Source: Elymus sibiricus (Eukaryota > Streptophyta > Magnoliopsida > Poales > Poaceae). Taken from it: 64,000 nucleotides of DNA. The stretch's first letter is position 1. Every line of letters begins with the position of its first letter. The notes below the pieces were generated by a model. It was given only the letters and a program-made list of their open reading frames with translations. It was not told the origin of the DNA and did no database searches. This document shows positions 11,711 to 22,600 of this stretch, in pieces. A program made the translations under genes and the position numbers. The stretch is from assembly GCA_039707655.1 (NCBI GenBank), contig CM077672.1, forward strand, positions 357,350,031 through 357,414,030. Direction: 5' to 3'.

Positions 11711-12939
11711 ATGGACCCGGGGGCCATTGGTTCACTAGAGGCATCTCTGTCATAAGCATATCAACGGTGGGTAAAGAAAATACTGTTGGGCAATTGACAG
11801 AATTGCGCATAGTTATGATGATCATCCAAGGCATAATCAATATGTAGGCATTACGTCCATGACAAGTAAACCGTTAATCCAACTGCATCTACTACTATTA
11901 CTCCACCCCAAGACCGCTTTCCAGCATGCATCTCAAAGTATTAAGTTCATGGTAAACAGAGTAACTCTTTAAGCAAGATGACATAATGTAGACAAATTAA
12001 GACCAATCAATATGACCGAGCCCCGTCGTTTTATCCTTAGTATCAACAATACAAATATGTGCCTTTGCCCCTCCTATCACAGAGCAAGATCACCGCAAGA
12101 TTGAACCTACTACAAAGAACCTCTCCCACTGAAAATAAATCATCTAACTTGGCCAAAGTAGACGGATAGATCGGAGAGAAATACAAAGCTATTAAATTAC
12201 ACAGCAAATAAATCTCAAGAGACTCAATAATTTCAATGAATAATCTGACCATAAAACCACAATTCATCAGATCCCAACAAACGCACCGTAAAAGATTGCA
12301 TCGGATTGATCTTAGAGAATATCATTGTATTGAAGATCAAGAAAGAGAGAGATAGAAAGCCATCTAGCTAGTACTATGGACCTGTAGATCTTGAAGGAAC
12401 TACTCACACATCATCATGGAGGCAGCAAGGTTGATGATGATAGCCTTCCCATTGATTCCCCGCTCTGGCGGAGTACCGGAACAGGGCTCCAAATGGGATC
12501 GTGGAAGAACAGAGGCTTGCGGCGGTAGAACAATTGTTTCAGGTCTCACTCCGAGGGTTTCAGAATATATGTGAATTTATAGGCCAGAGATTAGGGCAAA
12601 CGGAGCTGCGTGGAGCCCACAAGTCAGGGGAGTGCGCCTACCACCTGGGTGTGCCGGCCTGGCATGACGGGCCCACGTAGGTCTTCTCATCCTCCCCTGA
12701 AGCTTCTAGGGTCTCATGTTGTCCGGAAAAAATCATCATAAAGTTTCATCGTGTTTGGACTTCTGTAGGTATAGTTTTTCTGCGAAACAAAAAACATGCA
12801 AAAAACTGGAACTCGCACTGGGCACTAAATTAATAGGTTAGTCCAGAAAAATAATATAAAATGGCATATAAAGCATACAAAAGTGATAATATAATAGCAT
12901 GCAACAATCAAAAATTATATATACATTGGAGACGTATCA
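11711..12939 (-). repeat. LTR fragment of E7 (same family as E5)
   Basis: On the - strand it starts TGATACGTCTCC at 12939 and follows the E5 LTR for about 1.2 kb until E6 interrupts it at 11711. The sequence to its right (12940 on) is the upstream region of the HyPRP-like gene, so this was the first of the stacked insertions on the left side of the gene. It is followed by TAGGC, the candidate target duplication. Confidence 0.7.
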
Positions 12940-13311
12940 TAGGCCTCCATTAATTTTTCACCAGCATGCATGAGAATTTTAATGTTATAATAGGTTTCCT
13001 TCTTTATCGAAATATAATAGGAAATTAGTAAATGCTTCCTTTTTATATCATTTGAATTAAATAGATGTTCTAAACAAAGAAGTATGTAAATATTGCATTT
13101 GTCTTGGAAAATGCATGATAATTGCCTACTAAATATAATGTATGTATGGTATAGAATTGTATAGAATTATGAGTCATCAATGATTGCTTGACATATTGGG
13201 GGACGTAAATAATCCACTCAATTTTTCTAGCTATAAGAACCACCAAACAAAAACATCTCAAACAACACCTCTACCAAAGAAACCACTAGCTAGCTTGCTC
13301 AAAGCTGAAGT
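12940..13311 (+). promoter_or_regulatory. Upstream region of the HyPRP-like gene
   Basis: AT-rich unique sequence between the nearest LTR and the start codon. A TATA-like TATAAG lies at 13232-13237, about 75 bp before the ATG, followed by a leader rich in AAC and CAA. A TGAGTCAT motif (GCN4/bZIP type) is at 13170-13177 and an RY-type CATGCATG at 12965-12972; both are known from cereal seed promoters. Use of these sites is inference, and the intact promoter cannot rescue the interrupted gene. Confidence 0.5.
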
Positions 13312-13384
13312 ATGGCACTAACAAAGGTTGCCCTCTTCTATGCCCTAAACCTTGTTCTCATTGCTGTTGTGCATGGTAACCCAC
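13312..13384 (+). pseudogene. HyPRP-like secreted protein, 5' part (split by E1)
   Basis: The start codon at 13312 opens a typical signal peptide: Met-Ala-Leu-Thr-Lys, then a long hydrophobic stretch ending near Val-His-Gly at residue 22. Four bases into the mature proline-rich segment (codons Asn-Pro-Pro) the reading frame meets the E1 LTR at 13385. The last five bases, CCCAC (13380-13384), are repeated at 57298-57302, where the same gene resumes in frame. Family members are small secreted cell-wall or lipid-transfer-like proteins. This ATG is chosen because it directly precedes the signal peptide and follows a TATA-like box. Confidence 0.88.
13380..13384. other. Left target-site duplication of E1 (CCCAC)
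   Basis: CCCAC precedes the E1 5' LTR and recurs at 57298-57302 just after its 3' LTR. Removing one copy together with the insert restores a continuous reading frame in the host gene, which supports both boundaries. Confidence 0.92.
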
Positions 13385-14303
13385 CGATACGTCCATTTTG
13401 CATCATGATTTCCTACTATTATTTATGGTGTTTTTAATCAATATAACACTCTGTGGAGCAATTCTAATGCCTTTTCTCTCTTAATATGCAAAATTTACAC
13501 AAGGAGGGAGATTGCCGGCAGCTGGAATTCTGGACCTGAAAAAGCTATGTCAGAGATACCTATTCCACACATCTCCAAATGAGCTGAAATTTCACGGAGA
13601 TTTATTTTGGAATAAATAAAAAATCCTGGAAGCAAGAAGTACCAGAGGGGGCCACCCAGGTGCCCACGAGGCACAAGGGCGCGCCCTGGTGGCTCGTGCG
13701 GCCCCTGGCCATCCTCTGGCCCCCATTTTCTGGTATATAAGCCCATTTGCCCTAGAAAAAATAAGGAGAAGACTTTTGGGACGGTGCGCCACCGTCTCGA
13801 GGTGGAACTTGGGCAGGAGCTATTTTGCTCTCCGGCGGAGCAATTCTGCCGGGGATACTTCCCTCCGGGAAGGGGAAATCATCGCCATCGACATCACCAA
13901 CGATCCTCTCATCGTGGGAGGACCAATCTTCATAAACATCTTCACCAGCACCATCTCATCTCAAACCCTAGTTCATCTCTTGTATTCAATCTTTGTCTCA
14001 AAACCTCAGATTGGTACCTGTGGGTTGCTAGTAGTGTTGATTACATCTTGTAGTTGATGCTAGTTGGTTTATTTGGTGGAAGATTATATGTTCAGATCTA
14101 TTATGCTATTTAATATCCCTCTGATCTTGGACATGAAGATGATTTGTGAGTAGTTACTTTTGTTCTTGAGGACATGGGAGAAGTCTTGTCATAAGTAATC
14201 ATGTTAATTTGGTATTCGTTCGATATTTTGATGATATGTATGTTGTTGATTCTCTTAGTGGTGTCATGTGAACGTCGACTACATGACACTTCACCATCTT
14301 TGG
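13385..14303 (+). repeat. 5' LTR of E1, 3' end and primer site deleted
   Basis: It starts CGATACGTCC; the 3' LTR starts TGATATGTCC, so the terminal T has changed to C. It agrees with the 3' LTR at both ends but has an extra 698 bp (13516-14213) containing a TATA box (13734-13740). After 14303 it jumps directly to the gag leader: the last ~585 bp of the LTR, present in the 3' copy and in E6, and the primer-binding site are gone. Confidence 0.82.
13734..13740 (+). promoter_or_regulatory. TATA box of the E1 LTR
   Basis: TATATAA lies in GC-rich surroundings in the U3/R part of the 5' LTR. The corresponding stretch is deleted from the 3' LTR. Confidence 0.5.
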
Positions 14304-14365
14304 TGAGTGGAATTTGGTAAGGAAACATTTATATTACGTGCTGAAATTTACTGTTACTTGTCACT

Positions 14366-15637
14366 ATGGAAAGTAATCCTTTGAGGGGTTTGTTTGGCGT
14401 ATCTTCACCTCGACCAGAAGCACAAATAGTTGCTCCTCAACCTACTGCACCTACTGAAAATATTTCATATGAAATTCCTCCTGGTATGATAGAGAAACTG
14501 CTAGCTAATCCTTATGCAGGAGATGGAACAGTACATCCTGATATGCACTTGATCTATGTGGATGAAATTTGTGGATTGTTTAAGCTTGCAGGTTTATTCG
14601 GAGATGGAGTTAAGAAGAAAGTATTCCCTTTATCTTTGGAGGGAAAGGAATTGACATGGTACAGGCTATGTAATGATACTGATACATGGGACTGGAACCG
14701 ATTGAAGCTGGAATTCCACCAGAAATTTTATGCTATGCATTTGGTTCATCGTGATCGGAATTATATATATAATTTTTGGCCTCGTGAAGGAGAAAGCATC
14801 GCTCAAGCTTGGGGGAAGCTTAAGTACATGATGTACACATGCCCCAACCATGAGCTCTCAAGAGAATTTATCTTACAGAATTTTTATGCTCGGCTTTCTC
14901 ATGATAATCAAACCATGCTCGATTCTTCTTCGACTGGCTCCTTTATGAAGAAAATTATTGAATTCAGATGGGATCTTCTGGAAAGAATTAAACGCAACTC
15001 TGAAGATTGGGAAGTCGACAAAGGTAATGAGTCAGGTATAATACTTGAGTTCGATTGTGTTAAATCTTTTATGGCCACCGATGCTTTTCATAAGTTCAGC
15101 ACTAAATATGGACTTGACTCTGAGATAGTAGCTTCCTTTTGTGAATCATTTGCTACTCATGTTGATCTCCCTAAGGAGAAGTGGTTTAAATATCATCCCC
15201 CTATTAAAGAAAAGATTGAGGAACCTGTTAGTGTTAAAGAAGAAACAATTGTTTACCATGTTGATCCAGTTGTGCCTACTGCTTATGTTGAGAAACCACC
15301 TTTTCCTGTTAGGATTAAGGAACATGCTAAAGTTTCAACTGTGGTTAACAAAAGTAATATTAGAGCACCTAAACCCTCTGAACAAATTAAAGTTGAACCT
15401 AATATTGCTATGGTTAAAGATCTTTTGGTCGATAATATAGATGGGCATGTTATTTACTTCTGTGATGAAGCAGCTAGAATTGATAAACCAGATCCTAAAG
15501 ATAAAAACAGACATGTAGTAGGCATGCCTGTTATCTCTGTTAAAATAGGAGATCATTGTTATCATGGCTTATGTGATTTGGGTGCTAGTGTGAGTGCTAT
15601 TCCATTTACCTTATATAAAGAAATTATGAATGATATT
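14366..15637 (+). pseudogene. E1 gag and start of protease (interrupted by E3)
   Basis: An open frame of 424 codons from the Met at 14366. The first ~300 residues are a Gypsy-type gag capsid region (Trp-rich, with a PREGESIAQAW stretch); no zinc knuckle is seen. After a Lys/Pro-rich linker comes an aspartic protease with catalytic motif DLGAS near residue 407. The codons GAT ATT at 15632-15637 are the last before E3. The frame resumes exactly at 27275 (GCA), after the ATATT duplication. There is no stop or frameshift in this part. The apparent ORF end at 15712 comes from the E3 LTR. Confidence 0.85.
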
Positions 15638-16410
15638 TGTAGGATCGAAAGTATGTCTAGAGGGGGGGTGATTAGACTACTTACGTCCATGTTAGTTGTG
15701 GGCAGATTTTAGCAATAATACATGTCAAGCATCACCCTACACATGCAATTCTAAGAGTATAGCAGCGGAAAGTAGACAATTGCATATGTAAGTAAAGGAG
15801 GGGATTGGAGAATTCAAACGCAATGAAGACACGGTGGTTTTTGGCGTGGTTCCGATAGGTGGTGCTATCGTACGTCCACGTTGATGGAGACTTCAACCCA
15901 CGAAGGGTAACGGCTGCGCGAGTCCACGGAGGGCTCCACCCACGAAGGGTCCACGAAGAAGCAACCTTGTCTATTCCACCATGGCTTACGTCCATGAAGG
16001 ACTAGCCTCACTTGGGGTAGATCTTCATGAAGTAGGCGATCTCCTTGCCCTTACAAACTCCTTGGTTGAACTCCACATCATGTCGGAGGCTCCCAAGTGA
16101 CACCTAACCAATCTAGGAGACACCACTCTCCAAAAGGTAATAGACGGTGTGTTGTTGATGAACTCCTTGCTCTTGTGCTTCAAATGATAGTCTTCCCAGC
16201 ACTCAAACAACTCCTCACAGATTTGGCTATGGTGGAAGAGGGATTTGAGTGGAAAGCAACTTGGGAAAGGCTAGAAATCAAGATTCAAATGATAGGAATG
16301 GAATAGCTTGATCTCAACACATGAGTAGGTGGTTCTCTCTCAGAAAATGTATGATGGAAGTGTAGGCACGTTCTGATGGCTCTCCTTACTGAGAAGGAGG
16401 TGGTGGAGGG

Positions 16411-16420
16411 GTATATATAG
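16411..16420 (-). promoter_or_regulatory. TATA box in the E3 3' LTR
   Basis: The - strand reads CTATATATAC, and the palindrome cluster lies directly upstream of it on the - strand (16457-16850). The same arrangement occurs in the 5' LTR (26462-26471), which is the copy that would drive the element. Confidence 0.55.
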
Positions 16421-16456
16421 CCTCCACACAAAATCCAACCGTTACACACTTTTGAC

Positions 16457-16850
16457 CCAACTCGGTGGCACCAAAACCATAATCTCGGTAGCACCGAACT
16501 GTGTAAAAGATATGAACTTTAGGAATCTCGGTGGGACCGATACGAACAACTCGGATGGACCGAAGTGCAATGGCTAGGGCAAACCTCATCTCGGTGGCAC
16601 CGATTGCATCAACTCGGTAGGACCGAAGTGAAGCAATAAGGCAACAGAGACTTGGCAAGCCATCTCGGTGAGACCGATTTGCAAAACTCGGTGAGACCGA
16701 AGTAAGTGCAAACGATTACAGAGAGTTGGCAAGGCCATCTCGGTGGGACCGAGATCCATTTCGGTGGATCCGATTTGTTAGGGTTTTGGCAGCGGCTAAG
16801 TCTTGGATGAACTCGGTGGGTCCGGATAGGAAATATCGGTGGGGCCGAGT
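16457..16850. repeat. Cluster of CGGT-N3-ACCG short palindromes (E3 3' LTR)
   Basis: About twelve units of the form TCGGT-GGN-ACCGA, perfect or with one or two changes, spaced roughly 20-50 bp apart. Arms are inverted repeats, so each unit can form a short hairpin. The other LTR has the same cluster at 26508-26925, and an internal block at 21765-22590 has about sixteen more. Confidence 0.85.
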
Positions 16851-17195
16851 TAGAATGTGGGTTTTGGACATATATGGATAGAGAGAGTGGTTGAGGGTTT
16901 AGGAGTACTGTCACTAAGCACTTGACCCAAAAGACCATTAAGCAACACCTCATCCCCTTTTAATAGTATTGGCTTTCCTATGAACTCAATGTGATCTTGG
17001 ATCACTAAACCAAAAATGTAGAGTCTTGAGCTTTTGCCAATCCTTGTCCTTAGCATTTTGAGGGGTCCACGTCTCTAGTCCATGTCATGCCAATCATTGA
17101 ACATCCTGAAATCTTAATCTTGAATGGACATTAGTTCAATGAGATATATGTTGTTATGAATTACCAAAACCACCAAGGGAGCAAATGTGCTTTCA

Positions 17196-17734
17196 ATCTC
17201 CCCCTTTTTGGTAATTGATGACAACATATAGATCAAAGCTTCGACAATTGATTAAATGAATGAAATACATCGTCGCTTTGAGAAGTATGTGATAAGCAAG
17301 AGCTCCCCCTAAATTTGTGCATTATTAAAAATTTGCGTTTGAATGCAAATGCACAATCGATTAGACTTATGGGTCACTCTTCCATGTCACATACAACTTG
17401 GTGGAGCGCGCAAAATGATATGATTGGAATAGAAAGCACGCATCACCAACATAAGTAAGTGATTATACAATCTAATGATAAAGATAAACATAGATCATCA
17501 CAATAAGCATAGTATGATCAAACACATGAAGTAGATCACAATCATAACGAAGCATAGTATCAAGCACACACATAGAAACAAAGTACCAACAAGCAAAATG
17601 GTAGCAAAAGAACTCAAGAGAAATCAAAGGGCAAAACAAAAGCACTCTCTCTCGAAGCCTATGATCTATACAAATTCTCCCCCTTTGGCAACAAGTACCA
17701 AAAAGATCGAATAGGTATAGGACTAATCGGCACT
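17196..17734 (-). other. E3 3' untranslated region with polypurine tract
   Basis: Directly next to the 3' LTR, the - strand reads AAAAAGGGGGAGAT (about 17196-17209), a purine run where plus-strand priming would begin. The rest is AT-rich with no ORF or domain. Confidence 0.7.
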
Positions 17735-18116
17735 CTAAGCAGGGTCCTCCGAAGCTCCTGAAGGCGATCTCCTGCTGGCAGCTCCGGTGTGCGTAGATGG
17801 AGTTGAGAGAAGAGCGTCCGCGAAGGCTTCTGCAGAAGTTTGCTGGGCTGGTAGAGTAGAGACCTGAGGTGGCACTGTGGTAGTAGCAGCTGGTGCAGAG
17901 ACTGTGGTCCTCGGATCCACAACTGGCACTGCAGCAGATCTAGCTGCCCTAGGCACTGTCTGAAAACGCTCTGTGGTTGGTCTGTCATCTCCACTGTCAT
18001 CTGATGGGGCTATCTTGACAGCATCAACATCATTCTGCAGCAGCTACACTGTAGTCTGAATATCTGTCAGCTTGACATCTAGATCATGAAATTTAGTCTC
18101 AATAATCCGCTCAAAA

Positions 18117-19942
18117 TGTTGGAAATATGCCCTAGAGGCAATAATAAATTAGTTATTATTATATTTCCTTGTTCATGATAATCATTTATTATCCATGCTA
18201 TAATTGTATTGATTGGAAACTCAAATACATGTGTGGGTACATAGACAACACTGTGTCCCTAGTAAGCCTCTAGTTGACTAGCTCGTTGATCAAAAGATGG
18301 TGAAGGTTTCCTGGCCATGGACATAAGATGTCATTTGATAACGGGATCACATCATTAGGAGAATGATGTGATGGACAAGACCCAAACTATAAACATAGCA
18401 TATGATCGTGTCAGTTTATTGCTATTGTTTTCTGCATGTCAAGTATCTGTTCCTATGACCATGAGATCATGCAGCTCCCTGACATCGGAGGAGTACCTTG
18501 TGTGTATCAAACGTCGCAACGTAACTGGGTGACTATAAAGATGCTCTACAGGTATCTCCGAGGGTGTCTGTTGGGTTGGCATGGATCAAGACTGGGATTT
18601 GTTACTCTGTGTGACGGAGAGGTATCTCAGGGCCCACTCGGTAATACAACATCACAATGAGCCTTGCAAGCAATGTGACTAAAGTGTTAGCCACGAGATC
18701 TTGTATTACGGAATGAGTAAAGAGACTTGCCGGTAACGAGATTGAACTAGGTATAGAGATACCGACGATCGAATCTCGGGCAAGTAACATACCGAAGAAC
18801 AAAGGGAACAGCATACGTGATTAACTGAATCCTTGACATAAAGGTTCGACCGATAAAGATCTTCGTAGAATATGTAGGAGCCAATATGGGCATCCAGGTC
18901 CCGCTATTGGTTATTGATCGTAGAGGTGTCTCTGTCATGTCTACATAGTTCTCGAACCCGCAGGGTCTACACACTTAACGTTTGGTGACGATTAGTATAG
19001 TTGAGTTATTTTGTTGGTGACCGAAGGTTGTTCGGAGTCCCGGATAAGATCCCGAACATGACGAGGATCTCCGGAAGAGTCCGGAGGTAAAGATTGATAT
19101 ATGTGATAATAGTGTTTTGATCTCCGGAAGGGTTCCGAAATTCACCGGAAGGGGTTCCGGATGTTTACCGAAGTGTTCGGGTGCAGCAACACTTTATATG
19201 AGCCAAAGGGGTAAAGCCCACGAGGTATTGGAAAGTGCAAAAGGAAGTTTTGCTGCTGCCTTAAGCGGTACTACCGCTGGTAAGGCAGTACTACCGCGTA
19301 AGCGGTACTACCGCTTGTGTGAAGTGGTACTACCGCTCGTGAGCGGTACTACCGCTTGTACGCCATACTGCTGGAATCCGAGTTGGACTCTTTCCGTGCG
19401 GGCCAAACCGACCTTGTGCGGGCAAAACCAACCTTGTGTAGGCTTTCTCTCCAAGTTTAGACCCCAGGGTTCAACATATAAATAGAGGGGCAGGGCTAAC
19501 ACACGGGACACATCAAGATTTCCCAAGCCGTGTGCCGGCAACCCTAACCCTCTAGTTCCTCCCGTCATAATCTCCGTAGTGCTTGGCGAAGCCCTGCAGA
19601 GATTGTTCCTCACCACCATCACCACGCCGTCGTGCTGCCGGAACTCATCTTCTACTTCATCATCGCTCGCTGGATCGAGGAGGTGAAGGCGTCATCAAGC
19701 CGTACGTGTGTTGAACGCGGAGGTGCCGTCCGTTCGGCACTAGTTCGTGATCGGATCGAGGGACGACTTGCGATTTGGATCGCGGAGACGTTCGACTACA
19801 TCAACCGCGTTTCTTAACGCTTCCGCTTAGCGATCTACAAGGGTATGTAGATTCACTCTCCCTCTCGTAGATGCTCATCACCATGGATAGATCTTGTGTG
19901 TGCGTAGGAAAATTTTTGTTTCCCATGCGACGTTCCCCAACA
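18117..19942 (+). mobile_element. Angela/BARE1-type Copia solo LTR
   Basis: It starts TGTTGGAAATATGCCCTAG and ends TTCCCCAACA, with CAAAA at 18112-18116 and 19943-19947. It is 1826 bp, matching the LTR size of this Copia group, and no internal region is present, so it is a solo LTR. A TATA box TATAAATA is at 19477-19484. It interrupts E3 ORF2, and the last 22 codons of the apparent - strand ORF ending at 19878 come from this LTR. Confidence 0.92.
19264..19355. repeat. Five GCGGTACTACCGC-type palindromes
   Basis: Units at about 19264, 19284, 19301, 19323 and 19341 carry the palindrome GCGGTACTACCGC with small changes. The core is CGGT-N3-ACCG, the same as in the E3 clusters. It lies about 120-210 bp upstream of the LTR TATA box. 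The second solo LTR (57836-59624) does not show it. Confidence 0.85.
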
Positions 19943-21759
19943 CAAAACTAGCCTGGGTCTGGGTGAGGTTGGCCAAACTTCGCTCAATCCTTAGAGTGGC
20001 TTCAAGCAGATATGTCATTTGGTCCTTGGGTGTCTTGAGATTGGCAATTGGAGCATTTGGAGCTGATGCCTCCTTAGCTGCTTTTGCTTCTTTGGCTTTG
20101 GGGATCTTTTCTTGGGCTTGTGCTGAAGTGGGATGCGTAGGATCCATCACTATCACATTGTCCTCAAACTCTGGATGGAGTGGCAAGTGCTCTCGATCTA
20201 GAAGGTATGTGCTGGTTCCAACCTTGGAATTGATCAAAATCTGAATATGTGGGGCATATCCGCACGATCTCTTCTGATCTGCTGCAGTCCTCTTGATAGT
20301 CTCCACTATCAGGCTCATCACCTTGAATTTCTGAGGTGTATCAAACAAATGCAGCAAATTGATGGAGTGGCCATGAATCATTTTATCATCTCCTGACTTG
20401 GGTAACAAGGTGTACCGCAAGATGGTGTTCGTTGTGGCTAATCCTGGGAGCAGATGCTTCACTGATCCAAGTTTGTGAGTCTCAATGTCCTTCTCTGGAA
20501 TTGCAGTATACATGTTCTTCATGGAGTTGTGATCCATCTTGAGCTTGGCATAAATATCTATGTCATCGTCCTCTTCCTTGGGAGCACCAAGAAGACTTGC
20601 CCACTCAGAGATGGTAGACTGGTATCTTATACCCTCAGTCATCCATATAATGCGGCCATCTAGATAGAAGTGTGCTGTAGAGTAAAATTGCATGACCATT
20701 TCATCATTCCACTTGGCCAAGTTCTTTCCAACAAAGTCATCAACACCTGCAATCCTGAAGCTCTCATGAACATGGGGAAAATTATCTTCATTCTCATCAA
20801 TGTATTCCCAATCCACCCATCTCATGTCACTGACTATGGGCTTCTTATCAAGCAACATTGTCTCATAAAAATCTTGTTGTTCACGAGTGTGAAAGCGATA
20901 ATCACATGCTGTCTTCCTCCTTGCAGCATAAGGATCTGACTGTCTCCACTGACGCAGTCCTTTGTCTTTCCTTAGCATCATGTTCTCCACGACTGGGTGT
21001 GCATTGTCATGGTCTGGTATCTTTGGCTTCAATTTTCTGAGCACTAGAGGCTCTTCATCAACGTTTGACTCAGGCACTGGGGCCTTGTTCTTCTCAGCAG
21101 CTGATATGTTACTGGTTGATCTCTTGGGTGCTGACACCTTAGGCTTGGACTTGGGGGCAGCAGTCTTGATTGCATCAGACATAAGTTTTTGAGACTTGGC
21201 TGAAGGTGCAGTGGCTGCTGGCTCCTCCTCCTCTTCCTCCTCATCAATCATCATGGAGGGTCTGCCAATCACACGGGCAGTAGTTTTCCTTACTCTCTTC
21301 TTCTTGCCACCTGCAGTTGGTTCTGTGTCACTAGGCTCTTCAAGAGTGAATTGCATAGTCTGCTTTGGCACTTTCCTCACAGCAGTCCTCTCTTTGGCAG
21401 TTGATGGTTTGGTGATGTACTCCTTAGCAAGCACGACTTTCTTTTTCTTGGTTGCAGCTTCACTTGCAACAAAATCTTCATCCTCACTGTCTGAGGTTTT
21501 CTTCTTCCTTGTTCTGGTTGCAGCTTTAGGAAGATCTGGAGAGCTCCTCTCTCCCTCATAGAAACTCTCAACAGTGCTTGACCCTTCATTCATTTCTGCC
21601 TGTTGTTCAAGTCTGTTGTGACTATCACTACTGTCTGACATCTTGCTGAGCTGACCCTGTGAATAGATGGATATGGGCAGAGTAGATGAGTCATCACAAA
21701 AAGCAGAGTTTTTTCATAAAATTTGAGTTCAACTCTTAGTTTCAAGTTTTCACAGGATG

Positions 21760-22600
21760 CATTTCGGATGGACCGAGTTGATCATCTCGGTGATACCGAA
21801 GCACACTACAGAAACCTTACACACCACTTCGGTCAGACCGAGATGGGTTTCGGTGACTCCGAGTTGCTAGGTTTTCACTGAGATTTACTTTCGGTCTCAC
21901 TGATTCGCACAACTCGGTGGCACCGAGATGTACTAGTGCTATGGCCAGAGGCCAAATCGGTAGGACCGAAAATTTCGAATCGGTCGGTCCGAGATGCATT
22001 AGGCGGAAACTTAAACCTAAAATTTTTACTCGCATCTAATCTACGGAGTTTGTAGTGTAACAGGAGTTCTCAATCCGTGGCATGAATTCAGGCAGTCCAA
22101 TCGTGCATTGAATCGGAAATGGGAGCACGAGAGGGATCGAATCTCACCCTAACTTGGTGGAGATCCTCTACGGTGGCAACGGCGGGGCAGATTGCCATTG
22201 ACGATGGCAGAATCCGGCGGCGAGGGCGCGCTGGAGACGATGGCGAAGTCCGAAGATGAAGGGCGATGGCAGGAACGGGGAGCGAGAACGAATGGGGTCG
22301 AGAAATTTCAACCGTTCGGTCCGCGTGATATATATACCCGTACGCTGTCGGTGGTGCCGAGTTGGACAACTCGGTGGCACCGATATGTGTCACTGCACGC
22401 AGGTAAGCACATCGGTGGCTCCGAAATGGTTCAACTCGGTTGCACCGAGATGGAAAACCTAGATCAATCTAAGTGATTTCGGTTGGACCGAGTTTGAGTG
22501 AATTGGTTCGGCCGAAATCAGATAGAAGGTTTTGGAGGTTCAACCCTTTCAGATCGGTGGCTCCGAGTGCTCCTCACCCGGAGGGTCCGAAAATGACTTG
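21760..22600 (-). promoter_or_regulatory. Promoter-like block upstream of E3 ORF2
   Basis: On the - strand a TATA box (GGGTATATATATC, core 22328-22336) is preceded by palindromes at 22345-22590 and followed by a GC-rich leader and more palindromes at 21765-22010, then the ORF2 start at 21641. About sixteen TCGGT...ACCGA units are present in all. The TATA-plus-palindrome arrangement mirrors the LTR promoter. The block may be a duplicated LTR promoter or part of a captured gene. No transcript evidence is available here. Confidence 0.45.

Larger units (their letters stand above)
15638..17195 (-). repeat. 3' LTR of E3
   Basis: On the + strand it starts TGTAGGATCG and ends TGTGCTTTCA. It is 1558 bp against 1603 bp for the other LTR. 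The difference comes from a short indel near 15680 and from a 23-bp unit that is single here but duplicated at 26865-26910. It contains a TATA box and about 12 CGGT-N3-ACCG-like palindromes (16457-16850). Confidence 0.88.
17735..21641 (-). pseudogene. E3 second ORF, function unknown, split by a solo LTR
   Basis: It starts at 21641 (Met-Ser-Asp-Ser-Ser) and runs to 19948, is broken by the Angela-type LTR, and resumes in frame from 18116 to a stop at 17735. Without the insert and one CAAAA copy it is 2076 bp including the stop, about 691 codons. The first ~190 residues are Lys/Ser/Glu-rich with an acidic run; residues about 235-480 look folded, with Trp- and Tyr-rich segments (FYSTAHFYLDGRIIW); a Pro/Ala/Thr-rich tail follows. 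The middle part loosely resembles the plant-specific 'putative plant transposon protein' domain, unverified. One in-frame TAG occurs at 18044-18046. It is not gag, RT or integrase. It could be a captured host gene or an accessory factor. Confidence 0.7.

Noticed and set aside
19878..19942. C-terminal 22 codons of the apparent E3 ORF2
   Set aside because: They are translated from the solo LTR; the real continuation is at 18116-17735.
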